From positions 1-32,214 of the forward strand of contig NZ_JAHVAB010000007.1 of NCBI RefSeq assembly GCF_019264445.1: a stretch of 32,214 bases of DNA, given 5' to 3'. The notes beneath the pieces are model-generated. The model had not been told where the DNA came from, did not search any database, and was given only the letters and a program-made list of their open reading frames with translations. The position numbers and the translations under genes are program-made. The stretch comes from Hydrogenophaga sp. (lineage in GTDB: Bacteria; Pseudomonadota; Gammaproteobacteria; Burkholderiales; Burkholderiaceae_C). Positions 25,432 through 32,214 of this stretch are shown here, piece by piece (within the stretch, counting starts at the first letter, position 1; each line of letters begins with the position of its first letter).

Positions 25432-27201
25432 TCAATGCTCCGTGCCGAGGTAGGCGGCGCGCACCTTCGGGTCTTGCTGCACCTGCTCGGGTGGCCCCTG
25501 GGTGAGCAGGGTGCCGAATTCCATCACCACCAGGTGGTCGCAGATCTGCATCACCAGGTCCATGTCGTGTTCCACCAGCAAGATGCTCATGCCTTCGCTT
25601 TTGAGCTGGCGCAGCACACCCGCCAGCGCCTGCTTTTCCTTGTGGCGCAGGCCGGCGGCAGGCTCGTCGAGCAGCAGCAGGGTGGGGTCGGCGCAGAGGG
25701 CGCGGGCAATCTCCATCAGCCGCTGCGGGCCCATGGCCAGGTTGCCCGCCTGCTCGTGCAGGTACTCGCCCATGCCGATGCGCTCGAGCTGGCGCTGCGC
25801 CTCGCGAAAGAGCTGCCGTTCTTCGGCGCGGTTGGTGCGCAGCATGGCGGGCAGCACGCCCTTGCGGCCGCGCGTGTGCGCGCCCAGCGCCACGTTCTCC
25901 AGCACGGTCATGTCCGGGATCATCTTCACGTGCTGGAAGGTGCGCGCCATGCCCAGCTGCGCAATGGCGCGCGAAGGCTTGCCGATGACGTTGCCGCCCT
26001 GGAACTGCACCACGCCACTGGTGGCCGGCAGCACGCCGGTGATGAGGTTGAACGTGGTGGACTTGCCCGCGCCGTTGGGGCCGATCAGGCCCACGATCTG
26101 GCCGGCGTGGATCTGGAAGCTGATGTCGTTCACCGCCACCAGGCCACCAAACTGCATGCGCGCCTTCTGCACGTCGAGCACCAGCTCACCAGTGGCGGGC
26201 TTGGCGCGCTCGGGCAGGGCGGCGGCGTTCTGCCAGTCCACCGTGCGGGGCTTTTGCGGCATGCGCTTGCCCACCATCGACCACAGGCCGTCGGGCAGGT
26301 ACTTCAGGACCACCACCAGCGCGATGCCGAAGACGATCACTTCGTAGCTGCCGCTGGTGCCCATGAGCTTGGGCAGTAGCACCTGCAGCTGGTCTTCGAG
26401 CACGCGGATGAGGCCGGCGCCCACGATGGCGCCCCACACATGGCCCACGCCACCGATCACCGCCATGAAGAGGTACTCAATGCCCATCTTCAGGCCGAAG
26501 GCCGAGGGGTTCACCGTGCGCTGGAAGTGCGCGAGGAGCCAGCCTGCAACGGAAGCGAACAGCGCGGCCAGCACGAAGATGGTGACCTTGTAGCGGAAGG
26601 TGCTGATGCCCATGGCCTCGGCCATCTGCGAGCCGCTCTTGAGCGAACGGATCGCGCGGCCCGCGCGCGAATCCAGCAGGTGCAGCAGCGCGGCCACGAA
26701 GGCCAGCAGGATCACCCACGTGAGCACAAAGAAGGCACGGCCCTGGCCGATGTCGTAGCCGCCAATGGACAGGCTCTTGATGCCGAGCAGGCCGTCGTAC
26801 TTGCCCAGCGCATCGAGGTTGCCCATGAGGTAGTACAGCGACAGGCCCCAGGCTATGGTTGCCAGCGGCAGGTAGTGGCCCGACATGCGCAGCGTGATCA
26901 GCCCGACCAGCAGCGCGCTGCCGGCGGTGAGGCCCAGCCCGATGAAGAGCGTGATCCAGGGCGACATGCCCAGGTTGAGCGTGAGCCATGCGGTGGTGTA
27001 GGCGCCAATGCCCACGAACGCCGCCTGCCCGAACGAGGTGAGGCCACCCACGCCCGTCAGCAGGATCAGGCCCAGCACGGTCATGCTGTACATGCCGATG
27101 TAGTTGAGCTGCGTGATCCAGAAATCAGGCAGCGGCAGCACGGCGACCAAGGGGATCGCTGCCGCCAGCACCAGCAGCCCCGTGTTTTGAATTTTTGCCA
27201 T
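25432..27201 (-). CDS. Fused ABC transporter permease and ATP-binding protein (LivM-LivG)
   Basis: 589 residues combining two normally separate subunits. Residues 1-310 are a LivM-type permease with about nine helices and the EAA-like loop [19 protein letters not shown] plus [24 protein letters not shown] linker (about 311-340) leads to a LivG-type ATPase: Walker [10 protein letters not shown] (374-382), LivG-specific [24 protein letters not shown], Walker [12 protein letters not shown] and switch [10 protein letters not shown]. The signature motif reads [16 protein letters not shown], so the usual S-G-G-Q core is replaced by A-M-G-P, a variant to note. It starts 1 bp after the livH stop. Fusion of M and G fixes their stoichiometry, and the ATPase pairs with LivF. 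Confidence 0.95.
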   Translation of the reverse strand: MAKIQNTGLLVLAAAIPLVAVLPLPDFWITQLNYIGMYSMTVLGLILLTGVGGLTSFGQAAFVGIGAYTTAWLTLNLGMSPWITLFIGLGLTAGSALLVGLITLRMSGHYLPLATIAWGLSLYYLMGNLDALGKYDGLLGIKSLSIGGYDIGQGRAFFVLTWVILLAFVAALLHLLDSRAGRAIRSLKSGSQMAEAMGISTFRYKVTIFVLAALFASVAGWLLAHFQRTVNPSAFGLKMGIEYLFMAVIGGVGHVWGAIVGAGLIRVLEDQLQVLLPKLMGTSGSYEVIVFGIALVVVLKYLPDGLWSMVGKRMPQKPRTVDWQNAAALPERAKPATGELVLDVQKARMQFGGLVAVNDISFQIHAGQIVGLIGPNGAGKSTTFNLITGVLPATSGVVQFQGGNVIGKPSRAIAQLGMARTFQHVKMIPDMTVLENVALGAHTRGRKGVLPAMLRTNRAEERQLFREAQRQLERIGMGEYLHEQAGNLAMGPQRLMEIARALCADPTLLLLDEPAAGLRHKEKQALAGVLRQLKSEGMSILLVEHDMDLVMQICDHLVVMEFGTLLTQGPPEQVQQDPKVRAAYLGTEH

Positions 27202-27202
27202 T

Positions 27203-28243
27203 TCAGTGGTCCTCGTCGGAATGCTTGCTGCGCAGGGAGCGGAACAGCAGGACGGGCAGGATCAGGGTGAACACGATCACTTCCTTGAAGGCGCTGGCCC
27301 AGAACGAGCCAAAGGCCTCGATGACGCCCACACCCAGGGCCGCCACCAGCGCACCGGGGTAGCTGGCCAGGCCAGCGGCCACGGCCGCCACAAAGCCCTT
27401 GAGGCCGATCAGGAAGCCCGAGTCGTAAAACACGGTGGTGGTGGGGCCAATGAGCAGGCCCGAGAGCGCGCCGATGAAGGCGGCCATGGTCATGGTGAGC
27501 TGGCCGGAGGCCTGCGACGAAATGCCCATGAGGCGCGCACCGGTGCGGTTGACCGCGATGGCGCGCAGCGCCTTGCCGCGCAGCGAGCGCTCGAAGTAGA
27601 GCCAGAGCATGACGATCAGCGCCACCGCTGCGGCAAAGGTGATGATGGCCTGGCCCGACAGCATCACCGGGCCCACGGTGTAGCGCGCGTCCCAGAAGGC
27701 CGGGTTGCGAAAGCCCTCGGCGCCAAAGAACACCAGGCCCAGGCCGGTCATGGCGAAGTGCACCCCCACCGACACGATCAGCAGCACCAGCGGCGTGGAG
27801 CTTTCCAGCGACTGGTAAGCCACGCGATACACCAGCGGGCCATACACCGTGACCACCGCCACGCTGAGCGCGGCCTGCACCCACAGCGGGAACTGCTGCG
27901 GCGCCGCCCAGATGGCGACCACCGACACCACCACCGGCAGCGCCAGCGTGCGCCCTGCCGCCTTGAACGCGATGAGCGCGTTGCGGTGGTGCTGCCAGCG
28001 GCTGGAGAGCTCCATGAGCGCCGCCACGCCGGCCAGCAGCAACAGCAGCCACACCGTGCCGGGCACCTTGCCCGTTTGAAAAATGGCCAGCGTGAGCGCG
28101 CCATACGCGACGAACTCACCCTGGGGAATGAAGATGATCCGGGTGACGGTAAACACCAGGACGATGGCCAGCCCCAGCAGCGCGTACACCGCACCGTTGG
28201 TCAGACCATCCAACGCCAGGATGCTGGCGATTGAGAAATCCAT
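27203..28243 (-). CDS. livH: ABC transporter permease, LivH type
   Basis: Inner-membrane permease of 346 residues, longer than typical LivH (about 300) because of an extended loop around residues 75-130. The N-terminus [46 protein letters not shown] is diagnostic for LivH. The cytoplasmic coupling region is [25 protein letters not shown], followed by [34 protein letters not shown]. Forms a heterodimeric channel with the permease half of the fused downstream gene. It lies 149 bp downstream of the binding-protein gene; that gap is occupied by a three-hairpin repeat. Confidence 0.94.
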   Translation of the reverse strand: MDFSIASILALDGLTNGAVYALLGLAIVLVFTVTRIIFIPQGEFVAYGALTLAIFQTGKVPGTVWLLLLLAGVAALMELSSRWQHHRNALIAFKAAGRTLALPVVVSVVAIWAAPQQFPLWVQAALSVAVVTVYGPLVYRVAYQSLESSTPLVLLIVSVGVHFAMTGLGLVFFGAEGFRNPAFWDARYTVGPVMLSGQAIITFAAAVALIVMLWLYFERSLRGKALRAIAVNRTGARLMGISSQASGQLTMTMAAFIGALSGLLIGPTTTVFYDSGFLIGLKGFVAAVAAGLASYPGALVAALGVGVIEAFGSFWASAFKEVIVFTLILPVLLFRSLRSKHSDEDH

Positions 28244-28282
28244 AAAAAGCCTCAGCGCAGGAAAGAGACACTCTCGAACAGA

Positions 28283-28392
28283 GACACCGAGGGTCCGGCT
28301 ACGCCGGCCCGAGGTGTCGTCCCCCCTCGAAGCGCCGAAGGCGCGCCACAGAGGGGGGAAGCCGCGTCAGCGGCGCAGGGGGGAGTTCCGAA
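28283..28392 (-). repeat. Three-hairpin post-stop repeat, copy C (inside the importer operon)
   Basis: Read on the minus strand, it begins at the base after the TGA of the binding-protein gene. It shares TTCGG and CTCCCCCCTGCGCCGCT with copy A, then hairpin 0 GCCGC-TGAC-GCGGC. Hairpin 1 follows (CCCCCTC with GAGGGGG around GCGCC-TTC-GGCGC). Hairpin 2 has outer stem GACACC (28313-28318 as GGTGTC on plus) with GGTGTC (28283-28288 as GACACC on plus), around GGGCCGGC-GTA-GCCGGACCC. The outer stem differs at most positions from copies A and B yet pairs fully. In this position it could stabilise the upstream binding-protein mRNA or reduce read-through into livH. Confidence 0.9.
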
Positions 28393-29526
28393 TCACTCGA
28401 CTTTGAACTTGCCGTCCACCACCTTGAGCATCACACCGGTTTCGTTGGTGTAGCCCCAGTGGTCGGTGGCCGTCCAGTTCATCACGCCGTGCGAGAAGAT
28501 GGTGCGGCCCATGGTCTCCATGCCGTCGCGCAGGGCGGCGCGGAATTCGGGCGTGCCGGGCTTGCCCTTCTTCAGGGCCACGGGCACCACCTTCTCCAGC
28601 ACGATCTGCGCGTCGTACGAGTGGCCGGCGAACTGGTTGCGCGAGTTGGCGCCGTAGGCCTTTTCGTACTTCTGCACGAAGTCCACCGCCACCTTCTTGG
28701 AAGGGTGGCTGTCGGGCAGCTGCTCGGCGATCACGGCCGGGCCGGAGACCACAAACGCGCCTTCCACCGCCTTGCCACCGACGCGCATCAGGTCTTGCGT
28801 CGCGGCGGCGTGCGTCTGGTAAATCTTGCCCTTGTAGCCACGGTCGATCATGGCCATGTGCGGCATGGCCGCGCCGCTGCCCGAGGCCACGATCAGCACG
28901 GCGTCGGGGTTGGCGGAGGTGATCTTCAGGGCTTGCGGGGTGGCGCTGGTGTCGGTGCGGGCAAAGCGCTCGGTGGCAATGATCTTGATGCCGGCCTGGT
29001 CCAGCAGCGGCGTCACTTCCTTGAGCCACTGTTCGCCGTAGGCGTCGGTGTAGCCCAGGAAGCCGATGGTCTTGATGCCTTGCTTCTTCATGTGCTCGAC
29101 CACGGCGTGGCCCATCACGGTGTTGGACTGCGGCAGGCGGAACACCCACTTGTCCTTGCCGGGCGGCAGGCCCACGGGTGAGCCGGTGAGCTGCACGGTG
29201 CCCGCTTCGGTGGCGATGTCGCTCATGGCGGCGGCCACGGCCGTGATGCTCGAACCGATGATCATGTCCACCTTGTCTTCGGTCACGAAGCGGCGTGCGT
29301 TGGCCGCGCCCTTGCCCGGGTCGGTGGCGTCGTCGAGGATGATCAGGTTGACCTTCTCTCCGGCGATGCTGGCGGGAAACAGCTTGAACTGGTTCTGCAT
29401 CGGGATGCCCAGGCCGGAGCCCGGGCCGGTGAGCGAGAGGCTCACGCCGATGTTGATGTCGGCCAGTGCAGCGGTGCTGGCCAGTGCCGTGACGGCCACG
29501 GCGATGAGGGTTTTGACGGCTTTCAT
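28393..29526 (-). CDS. ABC transporter periplasmic substrate-binding protein (LivK/HAAT family)
   Basis: 377 residues; Sec signal MKAVKTLIAVAVTALASTAALA cleaved before DINIGVSLSLTGPGSGLG, the standard start of type I periplasmic binding proteins. The family pattern continues with VNLIILDDATDPGKGAANARRFVTEDKVDMIIGSS, VFRLPQSNTVMGHAVVEHM, IGFLGYTDAYGEQWLKE and FAGHSYDAQIVLEKV. AGGAG lies 7 bp before the ATG. The surrounding CoA ligase, thiolase, thioesterase and esterase genes suggest an aromatic carboxylate ligand, as in the p-coumarate-binding members of this family, rather than leucine. The stop codon directly precedes repeat copy C. Confidence 0.94.
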   Translation of the reverse strand: MKAVKTLIAVAVTALASTAALADINIGVSLSLTGPGSGLGIPMQNQFKLFPASIAGEKVNLIILDDATDPGKGAANARRFVTEDKVDMIIGSSITAVAAAMSDIATEAGTVQLTGSPVGLPPGKDKWVFRLPQSNTVMGHAVVEHMKKQGIKTIGFLGYTDAYGEQWLKEVTPLLDQAGIKIIATERFARTDTSATPQALKITSANPDAVLIVASGSGAAMPHMAMIDRGYKGKIYQTHAAATQDLMRVGGKAVEGAFVVSGPAVIAEQLPDSHPSKKVAVDFVQKYEKAYGANSRNQFAGHSYDAQIVLEKVVPVALKKGKPGTPEFRAALRDGMETMGRTIFSHGVMNWTATDHWGYTNETGVMLKVVDGKFKVE

Positions 29527-29581
29527 TCGAGGTCTCCTTCTGGGTGGTGAAAAGGTGCGGGGACAGGGAACAGGGGTCGAC

Positions 29582-30001
29582 TCAAGAGCACAGGGCCTTG
29601 ATGTCTTCGGGCACGGGAATGGCCTTGATGCGGTCGGGCGTCTCGGGTGGGTGGATCACGAAGGCGCGCGTTTCGGTGCCTTCGCACAGCACGTCTTCGC
29701 CGCGCTTGACCACGTGCTTGTGCATGAACACCTTCTCGCGCCATTCGGTCACGCTGGTGTGGATCTGCAGGCGCTCCCCGTAGGTGGCCGGGCGCGAGAA
29801 CTTGGTGTGGATCTCCAGCAGCGGCGTGCCCACGATGCCGCGCGTCTTCTTCAGCTCGCGCCAGGGCGGCACGCCGCACTTGACGAAGAAGTTCAGCGAG
29901 GACGCGTCCATCCACTTCGAGAAGTTCGGAAAGAACACGATGCCGGCGGGATCGCAGTCGCCGAACATCACTTCCACTTCGTAAACCACCACTTTGCTCA
30001 T
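29582..30001 (-). CDS. 4-hydroxybenzoyl-CoA thioesterase-type acyl-CoA thioesterase
   Basis: Single hotdog-fold thioesterase of 139 residues. It closely follows the 4-hydroxybenzoyl-CoA thioesterase of Pseudomonas CBS3: MFGDCDPAGIVFFPNFSKWMD puts Asp17 at the catalytic position and the nearby KCGVPPWRE and RGIVGTPLL segments also match, ending in ALCS. This strongly suggests hydrolysis of a hydroxylated benzoyl-CoA (for example 4-hydroxybenzoyl- or vanilloyl-CoA) rather than a fatty acyl-CoA. The true start is the ATG at 30001, which overlaps the stop of the SDR gene as ATGA; the longer frame to 30208 is spurious. Translation is probably coupled to the SDR. Confidence 0.92.
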   Translation of the reverse strand: MSKVVVYEVEVMFGDCDPAGIVFFPNFSKWMDASSLNFFVKCGVPPWRELKKTRGIVGTPLLEIHTKFSRPATYGERLQIHTSVTEWREKVFMHKHVVKRGEDVLCEGTETRAFVIHPPETPDRIKAIPVPEDIKALCS

Positions 30002-30762
30002 CTTGGGGCCATTCTCAAAGCGCCATCCAGGCGGATCACTTCGCCATTGAGGTGCGTGTTGGTGACGATGTGCGCCGCGAGCTGCGCGAACTCTTCGGGC
30101 TTGCCCAGGCGCGGCGGGAACGGAATGCTCGCGGCCAGCGAAGCCTGCACCGGCTCGGGCAGTTGCTTCATCAGCGGCGTGCTGAAGAGACCCGGCGCAA
30201 TGGTGCACACGCGAATCCCGTGCTGCGCCAGATCGCGCGCCATCGGCAGCGTCATGCCCACCAGGCCGCCCTTGGAGGCGCTGTAGGCCTGCTGGCCCAC
30301 CTGGCCGTCAAACGCGGCCACGCTGGCGGTGAACACCATCACGCCGCGCTCACCGTCTTCCAGCGGATCGAGCTTCGCGCACGCGGCGGCGAACAGGCGG
30401 CTGGCGTTGTAGGTGCCGATCAGGTTGACGTTGATGACCTTGGCAAAGTCCTCCAGCGGGGCGGGGCTGCCGTCTTTGGCCACCACGCGTTTGGCGCTGC
30501 CGATGCCCGCAATGTTCATGAGGATGCGCGCAGGACCGTGGGCCGCTGTGGCAGCGTCCATGGCGGCCTGCAGGCTCTCGGTGTTGGTGATGTCGCAGTG
30601 GCAGGCGATGCCGTTGATTTCGCTGGCCACGCGCTTGGCGTTGTCCAGGTTCACGTCGAGCACGGCGACCTTGGCGCCCAGGCGCGCGAGCTCGCGCGCT
30701 GTGGCTTCGCCGAGCCCTGAGCCGCCGCCGGTGACGAGGGCAGCGTGTCCTTGAATGTTCAT
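29998..30762 (-). CDS. Short-chain dehydrogenase, 3-hydroxyacyl-CoA dehydrogenase type II-like
   Basis: 254 residues, classical SDR. The Rossmann motif is TGGGSGLG (11-18), Asp36 at the end of beta-2 (AVLDVN) indicates NAD rather than NADP, the NAG region is MNIAGIG, and the catalytic triad is Ser147, Tyr160 and Lys164 (TASVAAF and YSASKGG). Overall it resembles the HSD17B10/FabG2 type that oxidises 3-hydroxyacyl-CoA (IAPGLFSTPLMKQLPEPVQ, NGEVIRLDGALRM). AAGGA lies 8 bp before the ATG. It sits between the thiolase and the thioesterase genes, the expected place for oxidation of a beta-hydroxy-arylpropionyl-CoA to the beta-keto compound. Confidence 0.93.
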   Translation of the reverse strand: MNIQGHAALVTGGGSGLGEATARELARLGAKVAVLDVNLDNAKRVASEINGIACHCDITNTESLQAAMDAATAAHGPARILMNIAGIGSAKRVVAKDGSPAPLEDFAKVINVNLIGTYNASRLFAAACAKLDPLEDGERGVMVFTASVAAFDGQVGQQAYSASKGGLVGMTLPMARDLAQHGIRVCTIAPGLFSTPLMKQLPEPVQASLAASIPFPPRLGKPEEFAQLAAHIVTNTHLNGEVIRLDGALRMAPR

Positions 30763-30778
30763 GGTGATGTCCTTGTGG

Positions 30779-32026
30779 TCATGCTTGTGTGTTTTCGATG
30801 AGGAGTGCCATGCCCTGGCCGCCGCCCACGCAGGCGCTGGAGATGCCATAGCGCTGGCCGCTGCGCTGCAGTTCGCGCGCCAGCGTGAGCGTGAGGCGAA
30901 CGCCGGTGGCCGCCAGCGGGTGGCCCAGCGCAATGGCACCGCCATTGACGTTGAGGCGGTCCAGGTCCATGCCCAGTTCGCGCGCCACCGCCAGCGTTTG
31001 TGCGCCTTGGGCTTCGTTCACTTCAAAGCGGGCGATGTCGCCCAGCTGCAGGCCGGCGCGCTCCAGCAGCAGGCGAATGGCCGGCGCCGGGCCAATGCCC
31101 ATGATCTCGGGCGGCACGCCGACGGCGGCGGCGGCCACCACGCGGGCCAGCGGCTTCTTGCCCTGTGCCTTGGCGTAGCTCCCGGAGGCCACCACGCAGG
31201 CCGCGGCCGCGTCCACCAGCGCCGAGCTGTTGCCACCGGTCTGCACGCCGCCTTCAAACACCGCCTTGAGCTTGGCCAGCACCTCGGGCGGCGAGACGCG
31301 CGGGTGCGTGTCGGTGGCCACCTCGGTGAGCTTGCCCTGCAGCTTGATGCCGCGCGGCTTGTAGCCGGCCAGCTCGAACTTCTCGGTGATCACCGGCACG
31401 ATCTCGCCCGCCAGGAAACCGCTTTCCTGCGCGGCCACTGCCCTGGCAAACGAGGCCGAAGCGAACGCGTCCACCTCTTCACGGGTGATGCCGTACTGTT
31501 TGGCCAGGTTCTCGGCGGTCTGGATCATGTTGATGCCGGCGGCCGGGTCTTTCAGCGCTTCCCACATGTAGTCCTTGAAGCCCACGGGCGCACCCAGCTT
31601 GAAGCCGGTGCGGTGGTCGAAGGCGGCAATCGGGTTGCGCGTCATGCTCTCGGTGCCCACCACCAGCGCCGCGTCGCAGGCGCCGCCCTGGATGTGCTCG
31701 CCCGCCTGGCGGAACAGCTCGAAGCCGGTGCCGCAAATGCGCTGCGCCATGATCGCCGGCACCTCCACCGGCACGCCGGCATACAGCCCGATGTGGCGCG
31801 GCAGGAAGAACTGGTCGAAGTCGCCCGGGGCCATGTTGCCCGCCACCACCGAGCCGATGTGCTCGCCCGGCACGCCCGCGCGCGCCAGCGCTTCGCGGGC
31901 GGCCTTGATGCCCAGGTCGGTGGGTGAGATGTGGCCGAGCGCGCCGCAGTAATCCACCATGGGCGTGCGCACGCCGTCGATCAGCCAGACGTCGTCGAAT
32001 GCGTTGAAGAAGCCTCGGGTTGCCAT
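30779..32026 (-). CDS. Acetyl-CoA acetyltransferase / beta-ketothiolase family protein
   Basis: Thiolase of 415 residues. The nucleophile is Cys98 in QRICGTGFE, and the second active-site set is NEAQ (337-340), His369 in GAIALGHPLAATG and Cys399 in SACVGGGQG, so all catalytic residues are present. Thiolases cleave beta-ketoacyl-CoA with CoASH to give acetyl-CoA and a shortened acyl-CoA; here the product could be a hydroxybenzoyl-CoA passed to the downstream thioesterase. It starts 12 bp after the acyl-CoA synthetase stop codon and ends 16 bp before the SDR. The N-terminal MATRGFFNAFDD extension precedes the usual strand (VWLIDGVRTPM). Confidence 0.94.
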   Translation of the reverse strand: MATRGFFNAFDDVWLIDGVRTPMVDYCGALGHISPTDLGIKAAREALARAGVPGEHIGSVVAGNMAPGDFDQFFLPRHIGLYAGVPVEVPAIMAQRICGTGFELFRQAGEHIQGGACDAALVVGTESMTRNPIAAFDHRTGFKLGAPVGFKDYMWEALKDPAAGINMIQTAENLAKQYGITREEVDAFASASFARAVAAQESGFLAGEIVPVITEKFELAGYKPRGIKLQGKLTEVATDTHPRVSPPEVLAKLKAVFEGGVQTGGNSSALVDAAAACVVASGSYAKAQGKKPLARVVAAAAVGVPPEIMGIGPAPAIRLLLERAGLQLGDIARFEVNEAQGAQTLAVARELGMDLDRLNVNGGAIALGHPLAATGVRLTLTLARELQRSGQRYGISSACVGGGQGMALLIENTQA

Positions 32027-32038
32027 GTCGTCGTTGCT

Positions 32039-32214
32039 TTACTGGGGTTTGAGGATGGCGTGCAGCGTGTCGGCGTGCAGGCGCTCCACGGTTTCGGCGC
32101 GGTGCGCGAGCACCCCGCGCTGGTTGATCGAGCCCTTGTCGGTGATCTCGCCGCGGTCGATGGTGGGCGGATCGGCCAGCAGGCGCAGGCGCGCGATGCG
32201 GCTGGCGCCTGTCT
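32039..32214 (-). CDS. Acyl-CoA synthetase, feruloyl-CoA synthase-like (C-terminus only)
   Basis: Only the last 57 codons are in the window, from the edge to the TAA at 32039-32041. The reading ends LADPPTIDRGEITDKGSINQ, RGVLAHRAETVERLHADTLH, AILKPQ. The phrase GEITDKGSINQR with a preceding PP-ID matches the C-terminus of feruloyl-CoA synthases (GEITDKGYINQRAVL). The Lys in ITDKG is the adenylation lysine of the ANL superfamily. It is cotranscribed with the thiolase. The identification rests on a short segment; a related aryl- or acyl-CoA ligase is possible. Confidence 0.7.
   Translation of the reverse strand, partial: TGASRIARLRLLADPPTIDRGEITDKGSINQRGVLAHRAETVERLHADTLHAILKPQ

Noticed and set aside
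29582..30208. 208-codon form of the thioesterase
   Set aside because: Its first 69 codons run antiparallel-like through the SDR gene in another frame; family similarity starts at the ATG at 30001, which is coupled to the SDR stop.

Overview
The window is high-GC, gene-dense bacterial DNA. Protein sequence, gene order and a grpE-dnaK-dnaJ cluster with no visible hrcA or CIRCE all point to a betaproteobacterium of the order Burkholderiales. The intergenic repeats and the catabolic genes look most like Comamonadaceae (Hydrogenophaga/Acidovorax-like). This is judged by reading alone; no search was run. I saw no rRNA, tRNA, CRISPR array, transposase or phage gene.

Layout. 1-3459 (+): an EmrAB-type drug efflux pair (emrA cut by the window edge), then a YbjQ/UPF0145 protein. 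3496-5186: a glutathione S-transferase divergent from a WYL-domain (YafY-type) regulator, with a perfect 7+1+7 palindrome between them. 5183-10743 (-): a NarL/LuxR response regulator and a hybrid histidine kinase, followed by four genes for predicted exported proteins of unknown function in two transcription units. The two units start with near-identical promoter modules, and the last gene is frameshifted. 10815-14438 (-): lytic transglycosylase, beta-CASP metallo-beta-lactamase ribonuclease-like protein, ZIP metal transporter. 14673-16149: an AhpD/carboxymuconolactone-decarboxylase-like protein, a LysE/RhtB exporter and a small membrane protein. 16165-20079: bidirectional terminator, then dnaJ, dnaK and grpE, with a convincing sigma-32 promoter before grpE and a perfect DnaA box before dnaK. 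20148-20486: an HxlR-like winged-helix regulator.

20645-32214 (-) is one tightly packed, co-directional catabolic operon. In transcription order it holds an acyl/feruloyl-CoA synthetase (only its C-terminus is in the window), a thiolase, an NAD-type SDR and a 4-hydroxybenzoyl-CoA-type thioesterase. A branched-chain-amino-acid-type ABC importer follows (binding protein, LivH, a fused LivM-LivG, LivF), then a tannase/feruloyl-esterase/MHETase-family lipoprotein, an acyl-CoA dehydrogenase and a MarR regulator. Together these read as a route for aromatic (hydroxycinnamate-like) esters: release at the cell surface, import of the free acid, CoA activation, beta-oxidative side-chain shortening, and hydrolysis of the aroyl-CoA. 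No enoyl-CoA hydratase is in the window. The substrate is inferred.

The most interesting non-coding signal is a dispersed three-hairpin repeat present three times (2849-2957, 3380-3459, 28283-28392). Every copy begins immediately after a stop codon, in the sense orientation. The base of its third hairpin has a different sequence in each copy but remains self-complementary in all three. One copy lies inside the importer operon between the binding-protein gene and livH.
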